NCBI RefSeq assembly: GCF_022662535.1
Contig: NZ_JAKQYM010000006.1
Coordinates: forward strand, 62,001 to 126,000
DNA: 64,000 nucleotides
From: Polaribacter marinus
GTDB lineage: Bacteria; Bacteroidota; Bacteroidia; Flavobacteriales; Flavobacteriaceae
Direction: 5' to 3'
Shown here: piece by piece, positions 45,510 through 54,764 of the stretch
Position numbering within the stretch: position 1 is the first letter of the stretch
How the letters are laid out: each line of letters begins with the position of its first letter
The notes under the pieces: model-generated
Told to the model about the DNA's origin: nothing
Databases searched by the model: none
The model's input: only the letters and a program-made list of their open reading frames with translations
Made by a program: the position numbers and the translations under genes

Positions 45510-45543
45510 AAAAAAGGTTGAGAAAATTCTCAACCTTTTTTTT
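45508..45543. terminator. terminator between the lipoprotein and SGNH genes
   Basis: GGTTGAGAA and TTCTCAACC form a nine-base stem, flanked by eight A and eight T, with a two-base loop core. It starts within the stop codon of the lipoprotein gene and can serve both convergent genes. Confidence 0.88.
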
Positions 45544-45563
45544 ATAAAATTTTATATTAATTA

Positions 45564-47048
45564 TTAACGTAACAAAGGTGAATAGTTTGTTTGATAATCA
45601 TCCGCTTTAGCTAAACCACCAGTAGCAGTTGTAAAATTAGAACCAAATTCTGCATCTATAGCTCCTAAAATTTTATTAGCCATTAAAGCATAACCTCTTG
45701 ATGTTAAATGAACACCATCTAAACTAATTAAACCACCAGTAACCAAACTTGTAGTCATAGAATATTCTCCAAAAGTAATTCCTGTAGCAGCTTCTTCTAA
45801 AAGCCCTTTAAAATCTACCATTACTATATTAGGATTTGCAGCAGCAACTGCCGCTATTGTTGTATTGTATGAGTCTGTTGCCGTTTTAATTGCTAATTGT
45901 TCTTCTGGTGTAAGAACCCATTTGTCAGCTAAAGGAACACCAATACCATTTACAGTTGTTGGATCGTTTGGATTTGCTAAAGTTCCTATAAAAGCAGAAC
46001 TTGCTAATATTAATAAATCGTCTTCTGTTGCTTGTCTATAAGAAGGTATTCCATATCCCGTTAAATCTGTTAAATATTCATCTACAATTACAACAGCATT
46101 TTGACCTTCTGTAAAGTTAATCGTTCTTTTTGTTACTTCATTAGCATCAATTAGATTATTAGCTGCTGCATAAAGCAAGCCTCCGTTATAAGTTGCATAG
46201 CCAGAATTAAGAGCACTTGCTGTTCCTGCATCTAAAGGAACAGGATTATATGGTACTGTTATAAAATTAGCTAAATTTGTAATATAAGGTAAATTTGCAA
46301 CAACTCCTTTTGCACCATTAGCAGTTAAAGTTGTTACCATATTACTAAATACACTTGCAAAAACATTAGGATTTGTAATATCATTTGGCCCATAATTTGA
46401 AGGGTTTAAGTTTGCTGCAGTGTTTGGACTTCTATCAACGCCATCTCCTCCTGCAAGTGCATATCCTAAAACATCATTTCCTCCCATTTCTGATAAAGTG
46501 AAAAAAGTTGGACTTTGCGCCATTACATCACCAATTACTGTTGCTGATGGGCTTGAAGCCATTCTACCAAAATAAGGATTAAGTTGTCCATAACCAGCAA
46601 CTCCTAAATGAAAACTTTTTGCTCCCGGAGCTCCAAAATTATTAAATGGGCCCGTAAGAACTGTTGTCATTTCTGTAGTTGGAACTGCATTTAATCTTTC
46701 AGGTCCTGAACCGTTAAAGTAAAATCTTGGAGGCTGAACAACTGCACCACCATAAACTAATCCTCCAATATTATCATTCATTAAAGGTTGTTTAAATTCT
46801 GTACCAAATTTTTGTGCTAAAATATTAGGGAAAGAGTTCTCTTGCCCCGCAATAAATAACGCTCCGTCTGTGTAACCAGCAGTAAAAGAAGCTCCAATAG
46901 AAACGTATTTAGAAAAGTCTAAACCATTAACATTTAAAGCAACCTGTGCTTCTTCGGCTACAGGGATTTCATCTAATTCATTGTTTACGTCACAAGACGT
47001 AAAACCAATTGATAATAAAAGTAATCCTATATATTTATAATTTTTCAT
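45564..47048 (-). CDS. SGNH/GDSL hydrolase family lipoprotein
   Basis: A 494-residue lipoprotein (lipobox C19, GFTSC). The GDSL-like block I is YVSIGASFTAGYTDG, with the catalytic serine at S54; the middle block is SEMGGNDVLGYALAGG with oxyanion Gly and Asn; the last block is DGVHLTSRGYALMANKIL, with catalytic Asp and His. All three parts of an SGNH esterase are present. It follows the TonB-dependent receptor gene by 18 bases. A secreted lipase or esterase that feeds its product to the receptor is a reasonable inference. The pair is common in Flavobacteria. Confidence 0.9.
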   Translation of the reverse strand: MKNYKYIGLLLLSIGFTSCDVNNELDEIPVAEEAQVALNVNGLDFSKYVSIGASFTAGYTDGALFIAGQENSFPNILAQKFGTEFKQPLMNDNIGGLVYGGAVVQPPRFYFNGSGPERLNAVPTTEMTTVLTGPFNNFGAPGAKSFHLGVAGYGQLNPYFGRMASSPSATVIGDVMAQSPTFFTLSEMGGNDVLGYALAGGDGVDRSPNTAANLNPSNYGPNDITNPNVFASVFSNMVTTLTANGAKGVVANLPYITNLANFITVPYNPVPLDAGTASALNSGYATYNGGLLYAAANNLIDANEVTKRTINFTEGQNAVVIVDEYLTDLTGYGIPSYRQATEDDLLILASSAFIGTLANPNDPTTVNGIGVPLADKWVLTPEEQLAIKTATDSYNTTIAAVAAANPNIVMVDFKGLLEEAATGITFGEYSMTTSLVTGGLISLDGVHLTSRGYALMANKILGAIDAEFGSNFTTATGGLAKADDYQTNYSPLLR

Positions 47049-47066
47049 AAAATATCTTGTTTTTTA

Positions 47067-49838
47067 TTAGTTATTAATTGTCCAAGAAAGGTAGTATTGA
47101 GAACCTATTGCACCAACACCTGGAGCACTTAAGTATTCTCTACCTGTTAAGTTTGCCCCTCCTAATTTAATTACAGATTTCAAGTTAGGAATTCTATAAT
47201 TTATTTGTGCATCTAAAACTGTTCTTGCAGCAATATCTGCATCTAAGAAAGTAGACTCCCATCTATACTTGTCTTGCCATCTTGCATTAATATTAAAACC
47301 AAAGTTTTCAAATAAATCTGTTTTACCAAATTGTATTTTTACTTTATGTTCTGGTGTATTAAATCCTGCTTCGAAGTCTGGATCTGAAGCTTGGTCAAAA
47401 TCAAACTTAGCATAAGTATAATTTAATCCTAAGCTAAATCCATTAAAAACCTTAGTATTTAAACCAATTGTTGCTCCATAAGAACTAATATCAGCTGCAG
47501 AGTTTGTATATGTTTGAAAAACAGTATAATCTCCCATACTTAAAGCCGCTAAAGCTAATGGAATAGGTGATCCTCCAGGACCAATAGGAGCTGTATCAGA
47601 TAAATCTGTGTTTCCATAATAAGGTGTAATCACATTCTTTCCAGAAATAAAATCTTCATAACTGTTGTAATAAACACTTAAATCTATAGTAATTCTTTGT
47701 TCTCCTGCTTCTACAAGTCCTCTATAACCAACTTCATAAGCAGTTACCTTTTCTGGTTTTACTAAAGCAACATTTGTTTTTGTTGGAGCTCCATTTTGAA
47801 CAGAACTTGCTGAAAACGCATTTTCATAAGCCGCTCTACCATAAACGGTTGCTGTAGTTGCTCCAAGAACGCTTTGTCCAAAAGGACTTAAAATATCTGG
47901 TTGCGTTTGATATCTATCTAAATTATCTGGAGCCGCACCCACTAAATAAGCTTTCCCTGCATTTAAACCAATATATTGATCTTGTGTTGTTGGGTTTCTA
48001 AAACCTGTTTGAAAAGAAGCTCTAAAGTTTTGATTTTTATTTTCTCCCCCTGCATAAGCAAAAGATACTCTTGGTGAAAAGTTACCATCAAAATTTTGTG
48101 CTTTATCATATCTCACAGAAGCCGTTAATTTTAAACGATCATCTTCTAAAAACTTTTTTTGCATTTGGGTGTAAACTCCAAATTCATTGTAATCAATTGG
48201 TCCATCATAATCTGTAAAAATACTTCCGTTTGAATTTAATGAATATACTCTATAAGAACCACCAACTTGAAATTCTGCCCAATCTATATAGTCTTGTAAA
48301 TTAAGATTCGCATCTGCATGATATATTTTTGTGTTATCTTGAAACTTAGCTCCTGTAGACAAATCTGGATCAGCAGTAACTTTATCAAAAGCAGCAATAA
48401 ACTCTGGTGTACCTGGTATTAATCTACCAGTATCAGCAAATTTTCTTGCTTCAGCATGAGAACCTGTCATAAAATAAGCTCCTGCATATTCTGTAAACCA
48501 GTCAAGGTCACTTTTCCATTGTCTGTTTACGTTAATAGCGGCAAAACGAGAATCATAAGAATTCCCTGCGTCTTCACTTGTTAAATATCCTCTAACAAAG
48601 AAATTTTTTCCTTTTACCTCTAATTTATGTTGCTCCATAAAAAAGTCTTTGATATTGTATCTATTTGTACCTTGATAAATAGTACTACCAATACCAAATT
48701 TAGAATTCCATATAATTTCTATACGATCATTCCCTAAAGGGCGATAATTTAAAGAACCTCCAAATTTCACACTTTTCGCTTCATACGGCATTAAATCTTC
48801 TTCTTTATACCCTGTTCTACTTACAGATCCTACAGCTCCGCCAACATTTGTAGAAACCTCATCACCATAAATATTTAATCCATCATAATTTTTATCATCG
48901 GTATCTAAAGGAACTTCACTTCTTGTTCCAGAAGTATAAACTCCGTTTGCTGTATTTCTATAATCTGTAGCAAACCATTCTGTCCCTTTTAAATAAGACA
49001 AAGTTGCTTTTGCAGCAAATTTATCAGAAAAAGCGTATGCCATTCTTAAGTTTACATCATAAAACTGATTATCTCCTGCAGCTTCTTGACTCGTAATTCC
49101 TGATTTTACAGAAAGACTGATTCCTTGATCATCAAAAGGATTTTTACTTGTCATAAACATAATTCCATTAAAAGCATTTGCTCCATAAAGTGCAGATGAT
49201 GCTCCTGGAAGTAATTCTACTGTTTTTATGTCTAATTCAGACATTCCTAATAAGTTTCCTAAAGCAAAGTTTAATGCTGGTGATGAATTGTCCATTCCGT
49301 CTACCAATTGCATAAAACGAGTGTTTGAAAAAGTTGCAAAACCACGTGTATTAACAGATTTAAACGTTAAACTATTCGTGTTAATATCTACACCTTTTAA
49401 GTTTTCTAAACCATCATAAAAAGAAGGTGAAGAAGTGTTTTTTATTGCTCTAGTATCCATTCTTTCAATAGTTACTGGAGACTCCATAATACGTTCTGGA
49501 GTTCTAGAAGCAGAAACAACAATCTCATCTAAAGAAGTTTCATTTTCTGTTAAACTAATTTCAACTTTTTGATTGTTTTTTGTAATTTCTATCTTTTCAG
49601 TTTTATATCCAATCATAGATACCTCTATAGTAAAAGGCGGAGCATCTGCTGTTTTTAAAACAAAAACTCCATCAAAATCGGTATTTGTCCCAACAGCTTT
49701 TCTAGAAATTTTAATATTCGCTCCAGGTAGAGTCTCTCCTGACTTAGCATCCTTAACTGTACCAGTAACAGTTGTTTGTGCTACCATTGCAATACTGCTA
49801 AAGGCAATAGCTACAACTAGTAAAATCTTTTTTATCAT
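47067..49838 (-). CDS. TonB-dependent outer-membrane receptor
   Basis: A 923-residue barrel. A signal peptide (MIKKILLVVAIAFSSIAMVAQ) is followed by a carboxypeptidase-like regulatory domain (TVTGTVKDAKSGETLPGANI, about 23-105), a plug domain (about 115-230, DEIVVSASRTPERIMESPVTIE and VELLPGASSALYGANAFNGI), and a 22-strand barrel that ends in SQYYLSWTINN. It is SusC-like in its N-terminal domain but has no SusD beside it; the neighbour is the SGNH lipoprotein. The substrate is unknown, and a lipid or ester is inferred from the partner. Confidence 0.95.
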   Translation of the reverse strand: MIKKILLVVAIAFSSIAMVAQTTVTGTVKDAKSGETLPGANIKISRKAVGTNTDFDGVFVLKTADAPPFTIEVSMIGYKTEKIEITKNNQKVEISLTENETSLDEIVVSASRTPERIMESPVTIERMDTRAIKNTSSPSFYDGLENLKGVDINTNSLTFKSVNTRGFATFSNTRFMQLVDGMDNSSPALNFALGNLLGMSELDIKTVELLPGASSALYGANAFNGIMFMTSKNPFDDQGISLSVKSGITSQEAAGDNQFYDVNLRMAYAFSDKFAAKATLSYLKGTEWFATDYRNTANGVYTSGTRSEVPLDTDDKNYDGLNIYGDEVSTNVGGAVGSVSRTGYKEEDLMPYEAKSVKFGGSLNYRPLGNDRIEIIWNSKFGIGSTIYQGTNRYNIKDFFMEQHKLEVKGKNFFVRGYLTSEDAGNSYDSRFAAINVNRQWKSDLDWFTEYAGAYFMTGSHAEARKFADTGRLIPGTPEFIAAFDKVTADPDLSTGAKFQDNTKIYHADANLNLQDYIDWAEFQVGGSYRVYSLNSNGSIFTDYDGPIDYNEFGVYTQMQKKFLEDDRLKLTASVRYDKAQNFDGNFSPRVSFAYAGGENKNQNFRASFQTGFRNPTTQDQYIGLNAGKAYLVGAAPDNLDRYQTQPDILSPFGQSVLGATTATVYGRAAYENAFSASSVQNGAPTKTNVALVKPEKVTAYEVGYRGLVEAGEQRITIDLSVYYNSYEDFISGKNVITPYYGNTDLSDTAPIGPGGSPIPLALAALSMGDYTVFQTYTNSAADISSYGATIGLNTKVFNGFSLGLNYTYAKFDFDQASDPDFEAGFNTPEHKVKIQFGKTDLFENFGFNINARWQDKYRWESTFLDADIAARTVLDAQINYRIPNLKSVIKLGGANLTGREYLSAPGVGAIGSQYYLSWTINN

Positions 49839-49992
49839 AATTTGAATTATTTGTTAACTACACGCAAAATACAATTTTTTTTGAATTATTAAATATTTCC
49901 TAACAAATTTTACTGTTTCGGTAAAAAAAGCGGCTAATACTGATAGAATAGCAATTGCTAAAAAAAGAAGAAATTTTAATTATTAGTTGTTG

Positions 49993-50000
49993 TACATTTG
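49993..50000 (+). promoter_or_regulatory. -7 element of ribF
   Basis: TACATTTG matches TAnnTTTG and lies 23 bases before the TTG at 50023. It excludes a longer start at TTG 49987, because transcription begins after it. Confidence 0.5.
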
Positions 50001-50022
50001 TACTATCATAAATTTTAGTTTT

Positions 50023-50955
50023 TTGATTACTTTTTTAGATATTTCTAATTTTACAACTCAGGAAAAAACATTTGTTACCATTGGTACTTTTGATGGCGTG
50101 CATTTTGGGCATCAAAAAATTATTGAAAAACTCGTTGCAGAAGCCAAAAAAGCAAATAAAAAATCTGTTTTGTTAACTTTTTTCCCTCATCCTAGAATGG
50201 TGTTACAAAAAGATGTTTCTTTAGAATTAATTAATACTATTGATGAACGTGAAAAATTATTAAAAAAAACGGGCTTAGATTATTTAATCATTCACCCTTT
50301 TAGTAAAGAGTTTTCTCGAAAAACTGCCTTAGAGTTTGTTAGGGAGGTTTTGGTAAATCAATTGAATATCTCAAAATTAATTATTGGCTACGACCATCAT
50401 TTTGGTAAGAACAGAGAAGGAAATATAGAGCAATTAACAGAATACAGTCATTTATACAATTTTACTGTAGAAGAAATTCCTGCTCAAGATATCGATGATG
50501 TTTCTGTTAGTTCTACAAAAATCAGACGTGCTTTAGCTTCTGGAAACCTAAAAACTGCCAACAACTATTTAGGTTATAATTTTATGTTAACTGGCGTTGT
50601 TATAAACGGAAAACATTTAGGTGGTAAAATTGGATTTCCAACGGCAAATATTGATGTAAAAGAAACCTATAAACTAATTCCAAAAACAGGAGTCTACGTT
50701 GTAAAGTCGATCATAAAAAACAAAATTGTTTTTGGAATGATGAACATTGGAAACAGACCAACTGTAAACGGAAATCACCAAACAATAGAAGTTCATTTTT
50801 TTGATTTTAATCAAGATTTATACAATCAAAAATTAACTGTAGAATTACTTTATTTTTTACGTGACGAAGAAAAATTTGACACTTTAGATTCTTTAATTCT
50901 TCAACTTAAAAAAGACGAAAAAACCACAAGAAATTATATTAAAAACAATCTCTAA
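50023..50955 (+). CDS. ribF: bifunctional riboflavin kinase / FAD synthetase
   Basis: Makes FMN and then FAD from riboflavin. The 310-residue protein has the N-terminal nucleotidyltransferase part (VTIGTFDGVHFGHQKIIEKL, LLTFFPHPRMVL, YDHHFGKNREGN) and the C-terminal flavokinase part (LGGKIGFPTANIDVKETYKLIPKTGVYV, GMMNIGNRPTVNG, FLRDEEKFDTLDSLILQLKKD). No ATG is in frame at the right place. I take the TTG at 50023, which gives ITFLDISNF after the start, because a promoter core lies at 49993-50000. It precedes serS. Confidence 0.94.
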   Translation: MITFLDISNFTTQEKTFVTIGTFDGVHFGHQKIIEKLVAEAKKANKKSVLLTFFPHPRMVLQKDVSLELINTIDEREKLLKKTGLDYLIIHPFSKEFSRKTALEFVREVLVNQLNISKLIIGYDHHFGKNREGNIEQLTEYSHLYNFTVEEIPAQDIDDVSVSSTKIRRALASGNLKTANNYLGYNFMLTGVVINGKHLGGKIGFPTANIDVKETYKLIPKTGVYVVKSIIKNKIVFGMMNIGNRPTVNGNHQTIEVHFFDFNQDLYNQKLTVELLYFLRDEEKFDTLDSLILQLKKDEKTTRNYIKNNL

Positions 50956-50962
50956 TTCTACA

Positions 50963-50993
50963 TTGCTAAAGTCTTAAGCTTACTGTATCTTTG
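50963..50993 (+). promoter_or_regulatory. promoter of serS
   Basis: TTG at 50963-50965, 20 bases, then TATCTTTG at 50986-50993: a complete match to the Bacteroidetes consensus. The ATG at 51014 is 20 bases downstream. It gives serS its own promoter after ribF. Confidence 0.65.
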
Positions 50994-51013
50994 CCTTCTT
51001 AAATTTTTTTAAA

Positions 51014-52288
51014 ATGTTACAAGTACAATTTATTAGAGAAAACAAACAAACCGTTTTAGACGGATTAGCAAAACGTAATTTTGCTAACGCAGAAATCATT
51101 ATTGAGCAAGTTTTAACGGCCGATGAAAACAGAAGAGCAACACAAGTTTCTCTAGATGACGTTTTAGCCGAATCTAATAAATTATCCAAAGAAATAGGGG
51201 GTCTTTTTAAATCTGGCGAAACACAAAAAGCTACTATTTTAAAAGAAAAGACAAGTCAACTTAAAGAAAAATCGAAAGAACTTGCAGAAAGTTTAAATAG
51301 TTTTGCTGATGAGTTACAAAACTTATTATATCAAATTCCTAATATTCCTCATGCCTCTGTAAAAGCAGGAACCTCTGAAGAAGACAATGAAAAAATTTTT
51401 AGCGAAGGTATTATTCCTGATTTAGGAGAAAATGCATTGCCACATTGGGAGTTAGCAAAAAAATACGACATCATAGATTTTGAATTAGGAACCAAAATTA
51501 CCGGTGCTGGATTTCCTGTTTACAAAGGGAAAGGAGCAAGATTACAACGTGCATTAATTAATTACTTTTTAGATAAAAATATTAAAGCAGGTTATACAGA
51601 GGTACAAGTTCCACATTTAGTAAATGAAGTTTCTGCCACTGCTACAGGGCAATTACCTGATAAAGAAGGACAAATGTATCATGTAGGTGAAGATGATTTA
51701 TATTTAATACCAACAGCAGAAGTACCAATTACCAATATGTTTCGTGGAAATTTAATTCAAGAATCAGATTTTCCTATAACAGTTACAGGATATACACCTT
51801 GTTTTAGACGTGAAGCAGGAAGTTACGGAGCGCACGTTCGTGGTTTAAATAGATTACATCAATTTGATAAAGTAGAAATTGTACGAATAGAACACCCTGA
51901 TAATTCTTACCAAGCTTTAAACGGAATGGTAGAACATATTAAAGATATCTTAAGAGAGTTAAAATTACCTTACAGAATATTACGTTTATGTGGTGGTGAC
52001 ACAGGGTTTACCTCTGCTTTAACATTCGATTTTGAATTGTTTTCAACAGCACAAGACAGATGGTTAGAAATTAGTTCTGCATCAAATTTTGAAACTTTCC
52101 AAGCAAATAGATTAAAACTACGTTTTAAAAATAAAGAAGGAAAAAGTGAATTTGCACACACCTTAAATGGAAGCTCTTTGGCTTTGCCTCGTGTTTTAGC
52201 TGGGATTTTAGAAAATTATCAAACAGCAGATGGAATTAAAATACCAGATGCTCTGGTTCCTTATTGTGGTTTTGATATAATAAATTAA
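51014..52288 (+). CDS. serS: seryl-tRNA synthetase
   Basis: Charges tRNA-Ser and tRNA-Sec. The 424-residue length is normal. The N-terminal coiled-coil arm (about 27-105, with the QKATILKEKTSQLKEKSKEL region) binds the tRNA long arm. Class II core motifs follow: motif 2 in TGYTPCFRREAGSYGAHVRGLNR and motif 3 in HTLNGSSLALPRVLAGILE. It has its own promoter and is followed by a palindrome and an opposite-strand small gene. Confidence 0.97.
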   Translation: MLQVQFIRENKQTVLDGLAKRNFANAEIIIEQVLTADENRRATQVSLDDVLAESNKLSKEIGGLFKSGETQKATILKEKTSQLKEKSKELAESLNSFADELQNLLYQIPNIPHASVKAGTSEEDNEKIFSEGIIPDLGENALPHWELAKKYDIIDFELGTKITGAGFPVYKGKGARLQRALINYFLDKNIKAGYTEVQVPHLVNEVSATATGQLPDKEGQMYHVGEDDLYLIPTAEVPITNMFRGNLIQESDFPITVTGYTPCFRREAGSYGAHVRGLNRLHQFDKVEIVRIEHPDNSYQALNGMVEHIKDILRELKLPYRILRLCGGDTGFTSALTFDFELFSTAQDRWLEISSASNFETFQANRLKLRFKNKEGKSEFAHTLNGSSLALPRVLAGILENYQTADGIKIPDALVPYCGFDIIN

Positions 52289-52305
52289 TAAAAAAGCTGT
52301 GTTAG

Positions 52306-52336
52306 TAGTAGCAAACTAAACTTTAGTTTGCTACTA
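52306..52336. terminator. 15-base perfect hairpin, possible terminator
   Basis: TAGTAGCAAACTAAA (52306-52320) is the exact reverse complement of TTTAGTTTGCTACTA (52322-52336), with one base between. It covers the last codons and stop of the small gene at 52323-52466 and lies 18 bases past serS. On the minus strand CTTTTTTA follows within ten bases, as a T-rich end. Confidence 0.65.
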
Positions 52337-52466
52337 TAGCAACCATTAATCTTTTATATTTATTCATTTCTAATAAAGCGTTTAAATAAGCTCCTATTTG
52401 TCCTTTTTTCATAAACTCAATAGAGTTTTGTTTTGCTATTTCGTATTGTGCTGTTAGGTCTTTCAT
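52323..52466 (-). CDS. small conserved-looking protein of 47 residues
   Basis: The ATG at 52466 opens a frame of 47 codons: MKDLTAQYEIAKQNSIEFM, then KKGQIGAYLNALLEMNKYKR, then LMVAIVAN. It looks like an amphipathic helical peptide, a pattern I recall in Flavobacteria as a small unannotated family, though I cannot confirm it. Its end lies within a 15-base perfect hairpin. It is convergent with serS and diverges from the TPR protein gene. Function unknown. It is short, so chance must be weighed, but codon use and helix pattern support a gene. Confidence 0.55.
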   Translation of the reverse strand: MKDLTAQYEIAKQNSIEFMKKGQIGAYLNALLEMNKYKRLMVAIVAN

Positions 52467-52577
52467 AATCTGTTTTTGTTTAGTTATTTTAAAGTAAAGA
52501 CAAATTTTATGCCAAAACGTTACAGTAGAACTTTACAAAATAGATGGGTTTAATAAAAATTTAACATTTTTGTTGAT

Positions 52578-52585
52578 TATCTTTG
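52578..52585 (+). promoter_or_regulatory. -7 element near the TPR gene start
   Basis: TATCTTTG matches TAnnTTTG and ends only seven bases before the ATG at 52593. If active the transcript would be nearly leaderless. No TTG at -33 is seen. Confidence 0.4.
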
Positions 52586-52592
52586 AGATTAT

Positions 52593-54416
52593 ATGAGAGT
52601 ATTTATTTTCTTTTTTTTTCTGTCTATTAGCGGTGTTTGCATTGCTCAAAACACCTTGCAAATAAATAATAAAACTCAAAATGATTATCTCATTGCAGAA
52701 AATTATTACCGAGAAGGAGCCTATGAAAAAGCTACTCAGATTTACAAAAAACTATATGACAAAAGCCCTTTTAACACCACATATTTAGAAAGGTTAATTT
52801 CTTGCTACCAAGAAACAGATAAGTTTTTAGAAGTAGAAAAATTATTAAATACACGTATAAGAGCAAATGCCTCTCAAACATATTTGTTTGTTTATTTAGG
52901 CTATAATTACGAACGTCAACAACTAAAAGAAAAAGCTAAAATTAATTATAATTTGGCTTTAAATTCTTTAGATAAGAATGCAGCATATGGTGGACTTATT
53001 GGAAGAATTTTTAAAAACTACAACTTATTAGATAATGCAATTATTGCTTATGAAAAGGCAATGATAAAAAATAAAAATGCCAATTATAGTTTTCAAATAG
53101 CTCAAATTTATGGAGAAAAAGGAGACTTCAAGAAAATGTTTGAAGCATACATAGATTTGGTAGATAAAAATGAAAATTATTTTAATCTAGTTCAAAGATA
53201 TACGAGTACTTACATCACAGATGATTCTGAAAGTGAAACCAATATTTTATTTAGAAAAACACTTTTAAAAAAATCTGTAAGTAATCCTAAAAATATTTGG
53301 AACGGTTTGTTAAGTTGGCTCTTTGCCCAACAAAAGGATTATAAAAAAGCATTAATACAAGAAAAAGCTCTTTATCAAAGAAACTCAACAGATTTATCTG
53401 CGATTTTTAGTTTAGGAAAAAACGCTTTTAACAATAACGATTTTAGCGCGGCAAAAGAATGCTTTGATTTTATCAACCAAAAATCATTCTTAAAAGAAGA
53501 AAAAATTGATGCAAATTTATACTTAGCTAAAATTGCTGTTGCTACCAAAAACCCAGAAACAGAAAAGTTCTTTCAAACTTTGTTTACCCAATTTGGTAAA
53601 AACACAGCAACAATTAAATTACAGGTAGAATATGCCGATTTTTTAACTTTTCATCAAAACAAACCCCAAAAAGCTAAAGAAGTTTTAGAAGAAGCATTAA
53701 CCTTTTCGCATTCCAAATTTGACAAAGCAAGAATTAAGTTAAAATTAGGAGATATTTTAGTTTTTACAGGGAAATATAATAAGGCATTGATCTATTTTTC
53801 TCAAATTCAAACACAACTTAAAAATCATGAATTGGCGCAACAAGCACGTTTTAAAGTAGCACAAACAAGTTATTTTAAAGGAGATTTTACTTGGGCAAAA
53901 GCACAACTAAAAGTGTTAAAAAGCTCTACAACACAGCTTATTGCAAATGATGCTGTAGATTTATTTTTAAAAATCACAGATAATGAACCTTTAGACTCTA
54001 TTCCTTCTGGTTTAAAACAATTAGCAAAAGCAGAATTATTATCATATCAAAATAAAGATGATGAGGCTTTAGCAGAATTAGATCAATTATTTACAACTAA
54101 AGAAGTTTTTGCCAATGGCTTGGTTCCTGGTGAAGCAATTTATGATGATGTATTGCTTTTTCAAGCAAAATTATTTATCAAACAAAAAAAATACGAGGAT
54201 GCAGTTTTAAGTTTTGCTAAAATTATTGCTGCAGATAATCAAGGTTTCTTAACCGATGATGTATATTATCAAATGGCAGAGTTATATAATCATAAATTAA
54301 ATAACCCCGAAAAAGCATCAGAATATTATCAAAAGATTATTTTTGAACACGCTTCTAGTATTTATCTAGTAGAAGCTAGAAAACAATACAGAAAATTACG
54401 CGGAGATAATATCTAA
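52593..54416 (+). CDS. exported tetratricopeptide repeat protein
   Basis: A 607-residue protein with a signal peptide (MRVFIFFFFLSISGVCIAQ). Several TPR-like units of about 34 residues fill it, for example AENYYREGAYEKATQIYKKL, NAIIAYEKAMIKNKNANYSF, and near the end YYQMAELYNHKLNNPEKASEYYQKI. It should serve as a scaffold for protein contacts in the periplasm; no enzyme motif is present. It precedes the DUF4286, rsmA and mgtE genes on the same strand with short gaps (15, 3 and -11 bases), so it is likely the first gene of an operon. Confidence 0.85.
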   Translation: MRVFIFFFFLSISGVCIAQNTLQINNKTQNDYLIAENYYREGAYEKATQIYKKLYDKSPFNTTYLERLISCYQETDKFLEVEKLLNTRIRANASQTYLFVYLGYNYERQQLKEKAKINYNLALNSLDKNAAYGGLIGRIFKNYNLLDNAIIAYEKAMIKNKNANYSFQIAQIYGEKGDFKKMFEAYIDLVDKNENYFNLVQRYTSTYITDDSESETNILFRKTLLKKSVSNPKNIWNGLLSWLFAQQKDYKKALIQEKALYQRNSTDLSAIFSLGKNAFNNNDFSAAKECFDFINQKSFLKEEKIDANLYLAKIAVATKNPETEKFFQTLFTQFGKNTATIKLQVEYADFLTFHQNKPQKAKEVLEEALTFSHSKFDKARIKLKLGDILVFTGKYNKALIYFSQIQTQLKNHELAQQARFKVAQTSYFKGDFTWAKAQLKVLKSSTTQLIANDAVDLFLKITDNEPLDSIPSGLKQLAKAELLSYQNKDDEALAELDQLFTTKEVFANGLVPGEAIYDDVLLFQAKLFIKQKKYEDAVLSFAKIIAADNQGFLTDDVYYQMAELYNHKLNNPEKASEYYQKIIFEHASSIYLVEARKQYRKLRGDNI

Positions 54417-54431
54417 TAAATTAAAGAAAAC

Positions 54432-54761
54432 ATGTACATATACAACGTAACTATAAATATTGATGAAACAGTTCATTTAGAATGGCTAAGTTGGATGGAA
54501 ACTCATATTGTTGATGTATTAAACACAGGAAAGTTTTTATCCGCAAAACTTACCCAAGTTTTGGTTGATGAAGAAATGGGAGGAAAAACATATTCGGTAC
54601 AATATACAGCAAACAGTAGAGAAGATTTAGACGATTATTATCAATTTGAAGCAGCAAAATTACAAAGTGATGGGTTTAAAAAGTTTGCCGATAAAATGGT
54701 AGCATTTAGAACCGAATTAAAAATTGTAAATGAATTTTTTCCAACAGTAGCAAGTAATTAA
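54432..54761 (+). CDS. DUF4286 family protein
   Basis: The 109-residue protein begins MYIYNVTINIDETVHLEWLSWM, with THIVDVLNTGKF and the TYSVQYTANSREDLDDYY segment that match DUF4286, a small Bacteroidetes family with a ferredoxin-like fold. Function is unknown. It lies 15 bases after the TPR gene and three bases before rsmA, an order known in Flavobacteria, so it is probably cotranscribed. Confidence 0.85.
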   Translation: MYIYNVTINIDETVHLEWLSWMETHIVDVLNTGKFLSAKLTQVLVDEEMGGKTYSVQYTANSREDLDDYYQFEAAKLQSDGFKKFADKMVAFRTELKIVNEFFPTVASN

Positions 54762-54764
54762 ATT

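Noticed and set aside
49987-50022. Longer ribF start at the TTG at 49987
   Set aside because: The -7 element at 49993-50000 lies inside that extension, so the transcript would begin after it. The shorter form also fits the normal length of RibF.
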